A stretch of 64,000 nucleotides of DNA, from the NCBI RefSeq assembly GCF_015245355.1, contig NZ_CP063311.1, forward strand, positions 1,333,564-1,397,563, given 5' to 3'. Below, piece after piece: positions 56,149 to 64,000 of the stretch. The translations under genes and the position numbers were made by a program. Below the pieces are notes generated by a model. It worked only from the letters and a program-made list of their open reading frames with translations, had not been told where the DNA came from and ran no database searches. Position 1 is the stretch's first letter. The number at the start of each line of letters is the position of its first letter. This DNA is from Anabaenopsis elenkinii CCIBt3563 (GTDB lineage: Bacteria > Cyanobacteriota > Cyanobacteriia > Cyanobacteriales > Nostocaceae).

Positions 56149-57156
56149 CTAAACTGCGCCACTGTTTTTATTAAATAAAATGGCGATCGTTTTAAGAATT
56201 AAGTTAAAATCATATAGTAAACTCCAATTTTTTTGATACTGCAAATCTAGGCGAATCACATCTTCAAAACTGCGTACCTTAGACCGTCCATTAACTTGCC
56301 ATTCTCCCGTCATACCGGGTCGGACATCCAAACGCTGCCATTCTGGCACTTCGTAGCGTTCTACTTCGTCCGGTGTGGGTGGTCTAGTACCTACTAAGCT
56401 CATATCCCCTCGGAGCACATTCCAAAATTGCGGTAGTTCATCTAGGCTGGTACGCCGTAGAAACTTACCTACCTTTGTAATTCTGGGGTCATTCTCGTTC
56501 TTAAAAAATGCTCCTTGAACTTCGTTCTTAACTTGGGATTTTTTCGCCTCCGCATCTACGCACATGGAGCGAAATTTCCAAATCTTAAACCGTTTCCCCA
56601 TCCAACCGCAGCGGACTTGACTAAAGAAAATGGGGCCGGGGTCATCCAGTTTAATCGCTAGGACTATGGGTATAAATAAAATTGCTGTAATGAGTAAACC
56701 CACTAGAGCGCCGATAATATCTATAAATCTTTTCATCCAAGATGCTACTGAGGGATGAGTCCTTGGTAATTGCTCGACTAGTCCCCGGCTGGGTGTGACA
56801 TCTTGAGGGTGTGTAATTTCCCTGCTAGACTCTATGGGGAAGACTTGATCTAGTCCTGTGAGGTTGAGTACCGCCATTACTTGGGGGGTGACGTTTCGTA
56901 GGGTGAATAGGATTCTTTGTTCTTGGGTGTGTTTGAAGTTACTGACTAAGGCACCTAAACCACTACTGTCCATAAAGGTGGTTTGGTGAAAATCTATAAT
57001 AATTTGCTTGGGAGGGGTGTTTCCTTGAGTTAAATCTTGACAGGTCTGTTTAAAGCTAACCGCCTCAAGCACGCTTAACCGGGTGGGTATGTGCACGATT
57101 ACAGTTTCCTGGAAGCAAGTAACCGAAAAGTCTTCCTGTGTGAGTTGGGTAGTCAT
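56149..57156 (-). CDS. STAS domain fused to a bacterial sugar transferase
   Basis: A 335-residue fusion. Residues 1-105 are a STAS (anti-sigma antagonist) domain with the phosphorylatable-serine motif [11 protein letters not shown]. Residues 140-335 are a polyprenyl-phosphate sugar-1-phosphate transferase (PssY/WcaJ type): one membrane segment ([18 protein letters not shown]), [23 protein letters not shown] and SLVGTRPP. The enzyme would start polysaccharide assembly on a lipid carrier. The STAS part suggests control by a partner-switching kinase and phosphatase. ATG at 57156 is chosen; a GTG four codons upstream is open. Confidence 0.88.
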   Translation of the reverse strand: MTTQLTQEDFSVTCFQETVIVHIPTRLSVLEAVSFKQTCQDLTQGNTPPKQIIIDFHQTTFMDSSGLGALVSNFKHTQEQRILFTLRNVTPQVMAVLNLTGLDQVFPIESSREITHPQDVTPSRGLVEQLPRTHPSVASWMKRFIDIIGALVGLLITAILFIPIVLAIKLDDPGPIFFSQVRCGWMGKRFKIWKFRSMCVDAEAKKSQVKNEVQGAFFKNENDPRITKVGKFLRRTSLDELPQFWNVLRGDMSLVGTRPPTPDEVERYEVPEWQRLDVRPGMTGEWQVNGRSKVRSFEDVIRLDLQYQKNWSLLYDFNLILKTIAILFNKNSGAV

Positions 57157-57392
57157 GAAACTCTGCACTTTCGTTGCTATGTATTCGTTACTATGTAAAT
57201 GTCAGCCGGAAAAAATTGTTTTGTCTTAGCAGGTTACCTAATCTTGTCTGACATCTGTGGACTGAAAGATTCAGGAGTTAGTTGATCAAGATTTGAGCCG
57301 AGATTGCCGGCGACGGTTCACAATAGAACAAGAAGTAAAAAAAACATACCCGCTTTTGTGCCGACGCAGCGCGATCGCCTTACTCATATCCC

Positions 57393-58166
57393 ATGACTGC
57401 TAAAACTACGGTAAAATCTACAGCACGCCTGATGGAGGTCTTTTCTGCTATTCAAGGGGAAGGATTTCATGTTGGGACCCGTCAACTTTTTATTCGCTTT
57501 GCTTTATGTGACTTGCGCTGTCACTTCTGCGATAGCGTCCATACTTGGAATGCACCGACTACTTGTCGGATAGAGCGATCGCCTGGATTGCGCGACTTTG
57601 AATTTCACTCTAACCCTGTCTGTCTAACCACTTTAATGGCATGGGTGGAAAGGCAAAATTTACCTTTTCTCCACGATAGCATTAGCTTGACTGGGGGTGA
57701 GCCTCTGCTTCATGCAGCCTTCTTACAGGAATTTTTGCCCCAGGTGCGATCTCTTACCCAATTGCCTATATATTTGGAGTCTGGAGGACATCGCCCAGAA
57801 CAGCTGGCCATGATTTTGCCCTATCTGGACTCTGTGGGTATGGATTTAAAACTGCCCAGTGTCAGCGGTGAAACCTATTGGCCAGAACATACAAACTTTT
57901 TACAATTATGCTTTGATGCACAAGTTGAGGTTTTTGTCAAGATAATTATTTCTGAGCAGACAGACCCGGCGGAGTTGCAACGTTCGGCCCAATTGGTGGC
58001 GGGTGTGAGTCCAGATATTCCCATATTTTTACAACCGGTCACACCTTTGGGGGGTGTCCTAGCACCTACTCCCCAACAGGTTTTATTATGGCAAGCTATG
58101 ATGAAGGGTTTTGTACCCCAGGTCAGGGTTGTACCTCAAACCCATAAGATGTTAAATCAATTGTAA
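57393..58166 (+). CDS. queE: 7-carboxy-7-deazaguanine synthase
   Basis: A 257-residue radical SAM enzyme of the queuosine (7-deazaguanine) pathway. The cluster motif is CDLRCHFC (CX3CX2C), preceded by FSAIQGEGFHVG. SLTGGEPLLH is the SAM-binding GGE motif. The length is usual for cyanobacterial QueE. It is monocistronic, with a short HIP1 site just upstream. Confidence 0.93.
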   Translation: MTAKTTVKSTARLMEVFSAIQGEGFHVGTRQLFIRFALCDLRCHFCDSVHTWNAPTTCRIERSPGLRDFEFHSNPVCLTTLMAWVERQNLPFLHDSISLTGGEPLLHAAFLQEFLPQVRSLTQLPIYLESGGHRPEQLAMILPYLDSVGMDLKLPSVSGETYWPEHTNFLQLCFDAQVEVFVKIIISEQTDPAELQRSAQLVAGVSPDIPIFLQPVTPLGGVLAPTPQQVLLWQAMMKGFVPQVRVVPQTHKMLNQL

Positions 58167-58208
58167 ACTACCCCTTGTGGGGGGCGCACCACCCCCCTGC
58201 TGTTACAT

Positions 58209-58847
58209 TCAGCCTTCATCACCGCTTCTAGATTTGGCTTTGGCTTTGTTCGCACTGCGTTTGAGGGCAGATAGTCGGTTTTCGTAGCGATTCCGTTGGC
58301 GTTTACTAGGGGTCGTGTCAATCATGGTTTTTAAGGCACTACCTAGGCTCTTGTAGGCGTTAGGTAAACTATAGCCGAAACGGGTGGCTAGGGCGATCGC
58401 TTTTTCGTCCGCCGCGATTAACTCCCTCATTTGCTTTTCGCCATTATTCTTTTGATATAATCGCCACCCAGAAACTCCACACAGGGCTAGGGCTAATATT
58501 AGTAATAATCCATCCTGTACCCACAATTCACCCACAGCACCGCCTAACCCAATGGCCAATGCTGCCATTTCCCAACCATCTTTAGGGATTGTATCATTTT
58601 GAATCCGCCCTACTTCGTGCCAGAACAACAGATTGCGCTGATCCATTGCTAGAGCATCCCATTTCACCAAGTCAATTTGAATCTCTACTTGGTCTTTACC
58701 AATTTCTTCACAGCGGATCAGCGGTGGGTTAACTTCGGAGGTCCCCTCAACGGTCACCCAGCTTTGTAATTCTGGCGGTAGTAAGCCTTTTAACCGCCGC
58801 AGTTCGCCCATTTCTGCTCTAGCAAAGGAGGTTGCGTAGGATGTCAT
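58209..58847 (-). CDS. DUF3318 family membrane protein
   Basis: A 212-residue cyanobacterial protein. Two hydrophobic stretches at about 92-130 (WEMAALAIGLGGAVGELWVQ, LLLILALALCGVSGW) suggest a membrane hairpin. The N-terminal part (GELRRLKGLLPPELQSWVTVEG) and a charged C-terminus with lysine-rich end follow the DUF3318 pattern. An HExxR-like WHEVGRI is present but no full metal site. Function unknown. Confidence 0.82.
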   Translation of the reverse strand: MTSYATSFARAEMGELRRLKGLLPPELQSWVTVEGTSEVNPPLIRCEEIGKDQVEIQIDLVKWDALAMDQRNLLFWHEVGRIQNDTIPKDGWEMAALAIGLGGAVGELWVQDGLLLILALALCGVSGWRLYQKNNGEKQMRELIAADEKAIALATRFGYSLPNAYKSLGSALKTMIDTTPSKRQRNRYENRLSALKRSANKAKAKSRSGDEG

Positions 58848-59073
58848 AAAATCGAGCCCTAGAAAAATTCAGTATACTTTGGAGTATAGCTATTTCAGTG
58901 ATGATTGGCCTGCTCACTGGTTAGCTCTGTTAATGTGCATTTTAAACCAGAAACCCCGTTTTTTTGTTAGGATGCAAAAAAACCAGCACATCATACTTGC
59001 TAGGCAGTTTGTTGGCAAGTAAATCAGTGATTGGGTAGAATTGTAACACAATGGACAAAACACCTGAGGTTTA

Positions 59074-59526
59074 ATGTCTGATTATTTCCAAGGAAATTTA
59101 CCATTACAGTCCGTCTCCCACAGCCAAAGTGCAATCCGGGGACTAAAGGCTCAAACCAAAGAGGTGAGTGAAGATTTGGCGGCGACTATCGCTGCAGCAG
59201 CTGGGGAACGTAAGGCGGGTGATATCCTAGTTCTCAGGGTGGCAGATGTATCTTATCTGGCTGATTACTTTGTGATCATGACCGGTTACTCTCGGGTACA
59301 GGTCAGAGCGATCGCCGCGGCTATTGAGGACAAAGTAGAAGCGGAATGGCAACGACAGCCCTTGCACACCGAAGGCCAAGCTGATAGTAGTTGGATATTG
59401 CTTGATTATGGCGAGGTGATTGTTCACATCATGATGCCAGGAGAAAGAGAGTTTTATAATTTAGAAGCATTCTGGGGTCATGCAGAACGCATTTCTTTAG
59501 AGGGTTCACACCAGGGAGAGGGTTAG
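59074..59526 (+). CDS. rsfS: ribosomal silencing factor RsfS
   Basis: A 150-residue Iojap/RsfS protein that binds L14 of the large subunit and blocks subunit joining under stress. The motif [19 protein letters not shown] (near 65-85) and [12 protein letters not shown] (near 110) are diagnostic. The N-terminal 30 residues are variable. The stop is five bases from the start of the CGLD27-like gene, which fits one transcript. Confidence 0.92.
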   Translation: MSDYFQGNLPLQSVSHSQSAIRGLKAQTKEVSEDLAATIAAAAGERKAGDILVLRVADVSYLADYFVIMTGYSRVQVRAIAAAIEDKVEAEWQRQPLHTEGQADSSWILLDYGEVIVHIMMPGEREFYNLEAFWGHAERISLEGSHQGEG

Positions 59527-59531
59527 CTACC

Positions 59532-60032
59532 ATGATTAGGCCTTCAGTTTCCCATTGCCCGGTTCCTACTGAACAACAGCCTCTCAATGAGTATGAACAG
59601 TTGAAAACATCTTGGCTGTTTTGTGATTGTATCTTGAATTGGCGCGATTATCTCACCAGGCTGGTTTGGATTTGGAGTTGCTCCTGGTTGGTAGCAGGCC
59701 CTGTGGCGGCGGCTAGTTTCCCCCCACATAAAGACCTGACCCATTTTATCCTCAGTGGGGCTGCCGGTGCAAGTGTGGGGGTGATTCTGGTGCTGGCGCG
59801 GTTGTTCTTGGGCTGGCTGTATATTCGCGATCGCCTCTACAATCCCACTGTGTTTTATGAGGAGTCGGGGTGGTATGATGGCCAAACTTGGACTAAACCC
59901 CAAGAAATCATGATGCGCGATCGCTTGATTGTCTCCTACGAAATTAAGCCTATTATCCGGCGGTTAACATTGACTGCCACTATCTTGGCGGCAATGTTTC
60001 TCATTGGTACTATAGTTTGGCAATTCTCATAA
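59532..60032 (+). CDS. CGLD27-like (DUF1230) membrane protein
   Basis: A 166-residue green-lineage conserved protein. It has CPVPTEQQPLNEYEQLKTSW and DCILNWRDYLTRLVW, both typical of CGLD27, with three membrane helices (near 50-65, 80-105, 145-165). Plant CGLD27 is linked to photosynthesis and iron responses; the bacterial role is unclear. It follows rsfS by five bases. Confidence 0.87.
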   Translation: MIRPSVSHCPVPTEQQPLNEYEQLKTSWLFCDCILNWRDYLTRLVWIWSCSWLVAGPVAAASFPPHKDLTHFILSGAAGASVGVILVLARLFLGWLYIRDRLYNPTVFYEESGWYDGQTWTKPQEIMMRDRLIVSYEIKPIIRRLTLTATILAAMFLIGTIVWQFS

Positions 60033-60115
60033 ATCTTCCTCTGGTCATTGGTAACTTACCAATGACTAACAATTAAATCATCTCCATCATCACAAAAGGT
60101 AATAAATTTTCACCC

Positions 60116-61069
60116 ATGACAATGGGAAAACGCACTCAAGCTACATCTATAGAAGTCCGTCTCCTACGGGAAGGAATTGTCGAATCTCGCCATGTAGTCC
60201 AGGCTGTTGTCTGCGATGAACGGGGACGGGTGCTGTCCGTGGCGGGTAACTCCGAAACTACCGCCTTTGTCCGCTCCGCACTCAAACCTTTTCAAGCACT
60301 GGCAGTTACCACCACCGGCACCCTAGAACGCTATAATCTGAGCGATCGCGATTTGGCGATTATTACCAGTTCCCACCAGGGTACCATCCCCCAGGTGAGA
60401 CAGGTATTTAATGTCCTGTGGCGGGCTGACCTTGACCCCCTGGCTCTCCAATGTCCCCAACCCCAAGGTAAAAATAGTCCCCTAGAATATAACTGCTCCG
60501 GTAAACACGCGGGGATGTTAGCCGTTTGTCAACAACGCCATTGGCCTCTCAATAACTACTTAGAACGTAAGCACCCCGTACAGCAGTTAATTTTGGGTAA
60601 AGTCGCCGAACTGCTACGTATGCCCGCCGAGGAGTTCCTCAGCGCCCATGATGACTGCGGCGCTCCCACCTATTTGATGCAAATCAGTCAAATGGCCTCC
60701 TTATATGCTCAGTTAGCCTCCAGTCGCAATGTGGATATGGAACGCATTGTCAGAGCTATGACTCATCACGCCTCCATGGTAGCCGGTCCTGGGGAATTTG
60801 ACACCGAACTCATGGGGTTAGCCCCCGGTGAACTAGTCAGTAAGTCCGGTGCCGAAGGAGTGCAATGTATTGGTAGGCTGGGGGAAGGTATGGGACTAAC
60901 TATTAAAGTCATGGATGGGGCAAAACGGGCTAAATATGCCGTGGCTATTCACCTGCTGCAACAAATGGGCTGGATTAGTCCCAGCGCCGCCCAAAGTCTG
61001 AGCGAGCAGTTTATGATTTTGGGTAAATACAAGCGTTTGGAAGTCATTGGAGAATTATCATTTTTATAG
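60116..61069 (+). CDS. asparaginase (PF06089 type II family)
   Basis: A 317-residue enzyme like the thermolabile asparaginase family. NSETTAFVRSALKPFQALA holds catalytic Ser-Lys residues, with NCSGKHAGMLAVC and DDCGAPTYLM further on. It hydrolyses asparagine to aspartate and ammonia. The start at MTMGKR is likely; a second ATG two codons later is possible. It precedes the initiator tRNA gene. Confidence 0.88.
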   Translation: MTMGKRTQATSIEVRLLREGIVESRHVVQAVVCDERGRVLSVAGNSETTAFVRSALKPFQALAVTTTGTLERYNLSDRDLAIITSSHQGTIPQVRQVFNVLWRADLDPLALQCPQPQGKNSPLEYNCSGKHAGMLAVCQQRHWPLNNYLERKHPVQQLILGKVAELLRMPAEEFLSAHDDCGAPTYLMQISQMASLYAQLASSRNVDMERIVRAMTHHASMVAGPGEFDTELMGLAPGELVSKSGAEGVQCIGRLGEGMGLTIKVMDGAKRAKYAVAIHLLQQMGWISPSAAQSLSEQFMILGKYKRLEVIGELSFL

Positions 61070-61099
61070 TTGACAAACTTCTGGCTTTATGGTTATACT
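61070..61099 (+). promoter_or_regulatory. promoter of the initiator tRNA gene
   Basis: A -35 TTGACA at 61070-61075 and a -10 TATACT at 61094-61099 are spaced by 18 bases. They point to a start about 12 bases before the tRNA. Confidence 0.8.
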
Positions 61100-61117
61100 G
61101 TAAAGGTCAAGAAGCGA

Positions 61118-61194
<77 letters not shown>

Positions 61195-61283
61195 CATCAA
61201 ATATAATAAAAGTATCTTTAGACCATGTTAACCTTGTGTTAACATGGCTCTGCCTTTTCTGGGTGTAATTCCCCATTATCCCT

Positions 61284-62108
61284 TTACCGCCCCTTGGGTT
61301 GAGGAACCTCAAAAGCAACGTTAAACTTAAAAGTCTGCTGATTCCGTTCCCGTTCCGTGTCTAGGGAGCCACTTAACTGATAGGTACCGGGTTTGAGAGA
61401 TGCAACAGCGGGATTATTTTCGATGTAAATATCTCTTTGGGAACTAGCAACGATAGAAGAGGGTGTTTCCTTACCTTCTATGGGTTGTTGTCCCTGACCG
61501 GACAAAGTCCAATTTATCCAAGCTCGGGTAGAACCTAATCCAGTATTTTTCACCCTGATCGCCACCCGTTTTTGATCAGGTTGGTACTTAGCATCGACAA
61601 CAGTTAAACTGGGTGCCACATTGCCAATTCTGGCATAGATAGGCATACCAATTCTACTACTAATAGCCGCTTGGGCGATCGCATCTGGGCTAGTTAATGC
61701 CACCTCCCGTAGGTCTTGGACATAGAGAACCGCCCGTAATTCCTTATTTTGAATCTCCCGGGGAACCCTAGCGACTAAGCGCACATTCCTTTCTGTTCTG
61801 GGTTGCAGTTCCACTTCCCTAGGGGAAAAAACCAGATAGGGTGTCAAGTCCATATCACTGCTACTGAGGGATTGCAACCCATTGGAAGTATAAGTAAACG
61901 GTTCAGTATAGATGCGCGCCCGGTAGGCTTTATCAGTACGATTACGAACAGTGATTAATTGTTGTCCTTGCCCATTTTGCAGATCCATCACTACCATCAA
62001 GGGAGACAGACTGACTTGAGCTGCGGTCGGTAGGGAAAATAAAACAATTAGTAAAGCACAACCCAAACTCAGAGCTAACAAACTCAGCTTTTGAAACTTC
62101 CGTAACAT
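61284..62108 (-). CDS. periplasmic pilus-chaperone-like protein
   Basis: A 274-residue exported protein with a signal peptide (1-31, LALSLGCALLIVLFSLPTAAQ). It has two PapD-like immunoglobulin domains, with LSPLMVVMDL, RVTRN-type ITVRNRT and a VFSPREVELQPRTERNVRLVAR strand that matches the chaperone G1 region. Chaperone-usher assembly is implied. No usher gene lies in the window. An IS630 insertion 36 bases upstream separates it from a response regulator gene on the same strand. Confidence 0.85.
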   Translation of the reverse strand: MLRKFQKLSLLALSLGCALLIVLFSLPTAAQVSLSPLMVVMDLQNGQGQQLITVRNRTDKAYRARIYTEPFTYTSNGLQSLSSSDMDLTPYLVFSPREVELQPRTERNVRLVARVPREIQNKELRAVLYVQDLREVALTSPDAIAQAAISSRIGMPIYARIGNVAPSLTVVDAKYQPDQKRVAIRVKNTGLGSTRAWINWTLSGQGQQPIEGKETPSSIVASSQRDIYIENNPAVASLKPGTYQLSGSLDTERERNQQTFKFNVAFEVPQPKGR

Positions 62109-62143
62109 AATAATTTTGGTCAGAATTTTGGTCAGAATTTATA

Positions 62144-63113
62144 TAGCAACCGCCAAGGAGGTTAGGACGCAAAAAGCAAGACATCCTCAATGGCATCTCG
62201 TAAAGAATCAAACCGCTCAAGTTTTTTGCGGATTCGACTTTTTAACCAAGACCAACATTTTTCAATCTGATTCAGGTCTGGAGAATAAGGTGGTAGGTAC
62301 AGCACTTCACACCCTGCGTACTGAATCAGTTGTTGAATGCGCCCACCTTTATGAAATGTGGCATTATCCATCACCACAACCTGTCCTGGTTTGAGTGTGG
62401 GAAGCAAACAAGCTTCAAGCCAAGTCTCAAATACTATTCGATTACACGCACCCTCAACAGTGAAAGGAGCTATCAGCTTATGGTTACACAGCGCGGCAAT
62501 TATGTTCACCCGACCTTCACGACGACCTGATTTAAGTGCATGGAAGCGCTGTCCTTTTGAGTTCCAACCGTAATCATACTGGTCTCGGTTGTCCATTCCT
62601 GACTCATCGAGGTATACAATCTTCTCCACAGGTAACTCAGACAACTGCGTTACGAAAGCCTGTCGTTTGACCTCATCGCGCTCACGGTAGCCATAAGTCT
62701 TTTTTTTCGCGTAAAACCAATTTTTTTCAAAGCTCTTGAGATTGTGCGATCGCTAATTTCTTCAGGCCAAAGTGAGGCCATCTCTACTTGGGTTTTATCG
62801 CCATGTACGGAAGCAAACTCACGAAATTTTTCCCAATCGGTAATTTTGTGACCATTCCCAGGACGCTGATTAGGCAAGGCTTGGAAGTCCCCCGTTTCGG
62901 TTTTTCGCTTCAACCATAGGGTGATGGTGTTGCGACTAATATTAAACATTTGACTGGCTTGAGTTTTCTTCAAGCCATCGAGTTCAATCGCTTGGATTAC
63001 TTTTTGACGAAGGTCGTAACTGTACGGCTTGGGCATATACCTGTAGCAAGCGATCGCTTCACATGAAAAGGGACTACTTATAGTTTATGCTTAAATTACC
63101 TTGGCGGTTGCTA
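62144..63113 (-). mobile_element. IS630 family insertion sequence
   Basis: A 970-base element. Terminal inverted repeats TATAGCAACCGCCAAGG (62142-62158) and its exact complement (63099-63115) include a TA at each outer edge, the usual IS630 target duplication. It carries two overlapping transposase frames joined by frameshifting. It lies between the response regulator and the pilus chaperone. Confidence 0.93.
62162..63036 (-). CDS. IS630 transposase, made by -1 frameshift
   Basis: The upstream frame (63036-62650) is a helix-turn-helix DNA-binding part (QASQMFNISRNTITLWLKRK). At a run of eight A residues (complement of 62700-62707, then G) ribosomes can slip back one base. This joins it to the catalytic frame ending at 62162, giving about 291 residues. 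The DDE residues are seen in VYLDESGM, VVMDNATFHK and SPDLNQIEKCW. Both frames look intact, so the element may be active. Confidence 0.9.
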
Positions 63114-63783
63114 TAGATAAAAAGCTTCTAGCTAAGTTTGCTGCTTCCACACGACTGGAAACATTTAAGCAGGTTAAAATCCCGGTAACATGATTTTTAA
63201 CTGTTCTTTCAGAAATAAACAGTTTCTGAGCAATTTGACGATTAGTGCAACCGAGAATTATTAAAGTTAATACTTCTCTCTCCCGTTTAGTTAATCTCTC
63301 CATTGCAGCTTTTACCTGCATATTTGTACTCATTGGTAAATCCCACTCTGGTGGTTTTCCCAGACTTTGCTCCTGAAAATCGGACTTGTCCAGCACTCCA
63401 GGGCTAAACTGCATATAACCTTTCATAGCTAAATGAATACAGTCAACTAGCTCTTCTAAGAAAATGTTTTTTAATAAATAACCACTAACTTTCAATTTAA
63501 TTGCTTCGTCGATATAATCTTGACGATGAAAGCTAGAAAGAATAATTACCTTAGTATGGGGAAACTTTTGGGTAATGATTTTAGTAGCAGCCAGTCCATC
63601 CATTTTAGGTAGACAAATATCCATGATCACTAGATCAGGATTTAAAATTTTCACCTTCTGGATGGCTTCTATACCGTTTTCTGCTTCACCAATAATCTGT
63701 AAATCAGAATATTTGTTCTGCAGTAAATATTTTAAGCCTTGGCGCAGTAAATGCTCATCCTCTGCCAAAAGTATCTTGATCAT
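63091..63783 (-). CDS. NarL/LuxR-type response regulator, C-terminus replaced by IS630
   Basis: A 230-residue regulator. The receiver has the phosphoacceptor aspartate in PDLVIMDICLP near 54 and the lysine in SGYLLKN. The LuxR helix-turn-helix is LTKREREVLTLIILGCTNRQ, then FISERTVKNHVTGIL. The last eight residues (SIATAKVI) are encoded by the end of the IS630 element, so the native C-terminus after about residue 222 is lost. The DNA-binding helices are complete, so the protein may still work. It may once have led the operon of the pilus chaperone. Confidence 0.88.
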   Translation of the reverse strand: MIKILLAEDEHLLRQGLKYLLQNKYSDLQIIGEAENGIEAIQKVKILNPDLVIMDICLPKMDGLAATKIITQKFPHTKVIILSSFHRQDYIDEAIKLKVSGYLLKNIFLEELVDCIHLAMKGYMQFSPGVLDKSDFQEQSLGKPPEWDLPMSTNMQVKAAMERLTKREREVLTLIILGCTNRQIAQKLFISERTVKNHVTGILTCLNVSSRVEAANLARSFLSIATAKVI

Positions 63784-64000
63784 ATAATTATAGCATTTTC
63801 CATGGTCGTGAGGTCAAAAGTTTTTTAGTTTCAGGGAACATACCGAACACCGGAATTGGTGTGTACTTTATTAGCTTGAAAAAGGCTTGATTATGTAGTT
63901 GATTTTCAATATACCCTGGGGTAATAATCATGATTATCTGCAAGATAGGGATATATTTCTTTCACAAAATAAATGTAATTACCCTAGGGGTTCATTCCTA
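63784..64000. other. upstream region of the response regulator gene
   Basis: No gene is seen. TACCCTGGGGTA (63912-63923) and TTACCCTAGGGGT (63980-63992) are related near-palindromes, and the palindrome ATAATCATGATTAT lies between them. They may be operator sites but no regulator is recognised. Confidence 0.3.

Noticed and set aside
61942-62220. Minus-strand frame spanning the IS630 left end and the chaperone signal peptide
   Set aside because: It reads the chaperone gene out of frame and ends in sequence without any conserved pattern.

Overview
The window comes from the chromosome of a cyanobacterium, most likely a filamentous heterocyst-forming one (Nostocales). Evidence: dense HIP1 octamers (GCGATCGC), a phycobilisome core gene (apcF), the circadian output regulator rpaA, cp12, the glutamine synthetase inactivator gifA beside glnA with perfect NtcA boxes, an ECF sigma factor resembling SigG, a DevBCA-type exporter, and many MITE-like and palindromic repeats. 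The genus is not assigned. Most of the window is housekeeping DNA.

Layout. 1-10.2 kb: an AAA ATPase cut by the window edge, hisS, an IS605-like relic, an aldehyde dehydrogenase without its catalytic cysteine, a divergent Mn/Zn ABC importer (mntC against mntA-mntB), a HAD protein, and a NurA nuclease translationally coupled to holB. 10.4-17.8 kb: rpaA, a Tat-exported PhoX-like phosphatase, glcE-glcF, an RRM RNA-binding protein, a gamma-glutamylcyclotransferase-like protein and a small periplasmic protein. 18.2-21.2 kb: an accessory operon with a NACHT NTPase and a small partner carrying the same N-terminal octapeptide repeat. 21.3-26.4 kb: methyltransferase, gifA/glnA, apcF, tlyA, cp12. 26.9-33.9 kb: a dynamin-like GTPase, a SulP transporter with a universal stress protein, prfC, a small unknown and a TetR regulator. 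34.3-39.2 kb: devBCA, an M23 peptidase and an L,D-transpeptidase. 39.6-45.4 kb: sigG-like sigma with a probable anti-sigma, truB, an EamA transporter, ligA. 45.8-55.6 kb: a complete Hsp70 operon (DnaK-like, zinc-ribbon/LysM, TPR, J-like, GrpE-like) interrupted at its 3' end by a defence cassette. 56-64 kb: a STAS/sugar-transferase fusion, queE, rsfS, asparaginase, initiator tRNA, a pilus chaperone, an IS630 element and a NarL-type response regulator.

Three parts deserve most attention. (1) The NACHT operon at 18.2-21.2 kb: the NTPase and the protein encoded just upstream share a G-x-N-x-x-V-[QL] octapeptide repeat in the same register. This resembles the NLR-effector pairs that signal through bacterial amyloid motifs. 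The NACHT C-terminal half is built from LI-x-G tetrapeptides encoded by a frame-safe 12-bp DNA repeat. (2) A 3.6-kb segment (45953-49537) bounded by a 23-bp direct repeat that overlaps the 3' end of the GrpE-like gene. It carries a DNA methyltransferase fused to an Mrr-like nuclease domain, a short STAND NTPase, and two MITEs in opposite orientation. It appears to have separated the Hsp70 operon from its last small gene. (3) The Hsp70 operon itself, whose TPR gene shows fresh damage: an in-frame stop and an exact 14-bp tandem duplication. All calls come from reading the sequence; no database search was run.
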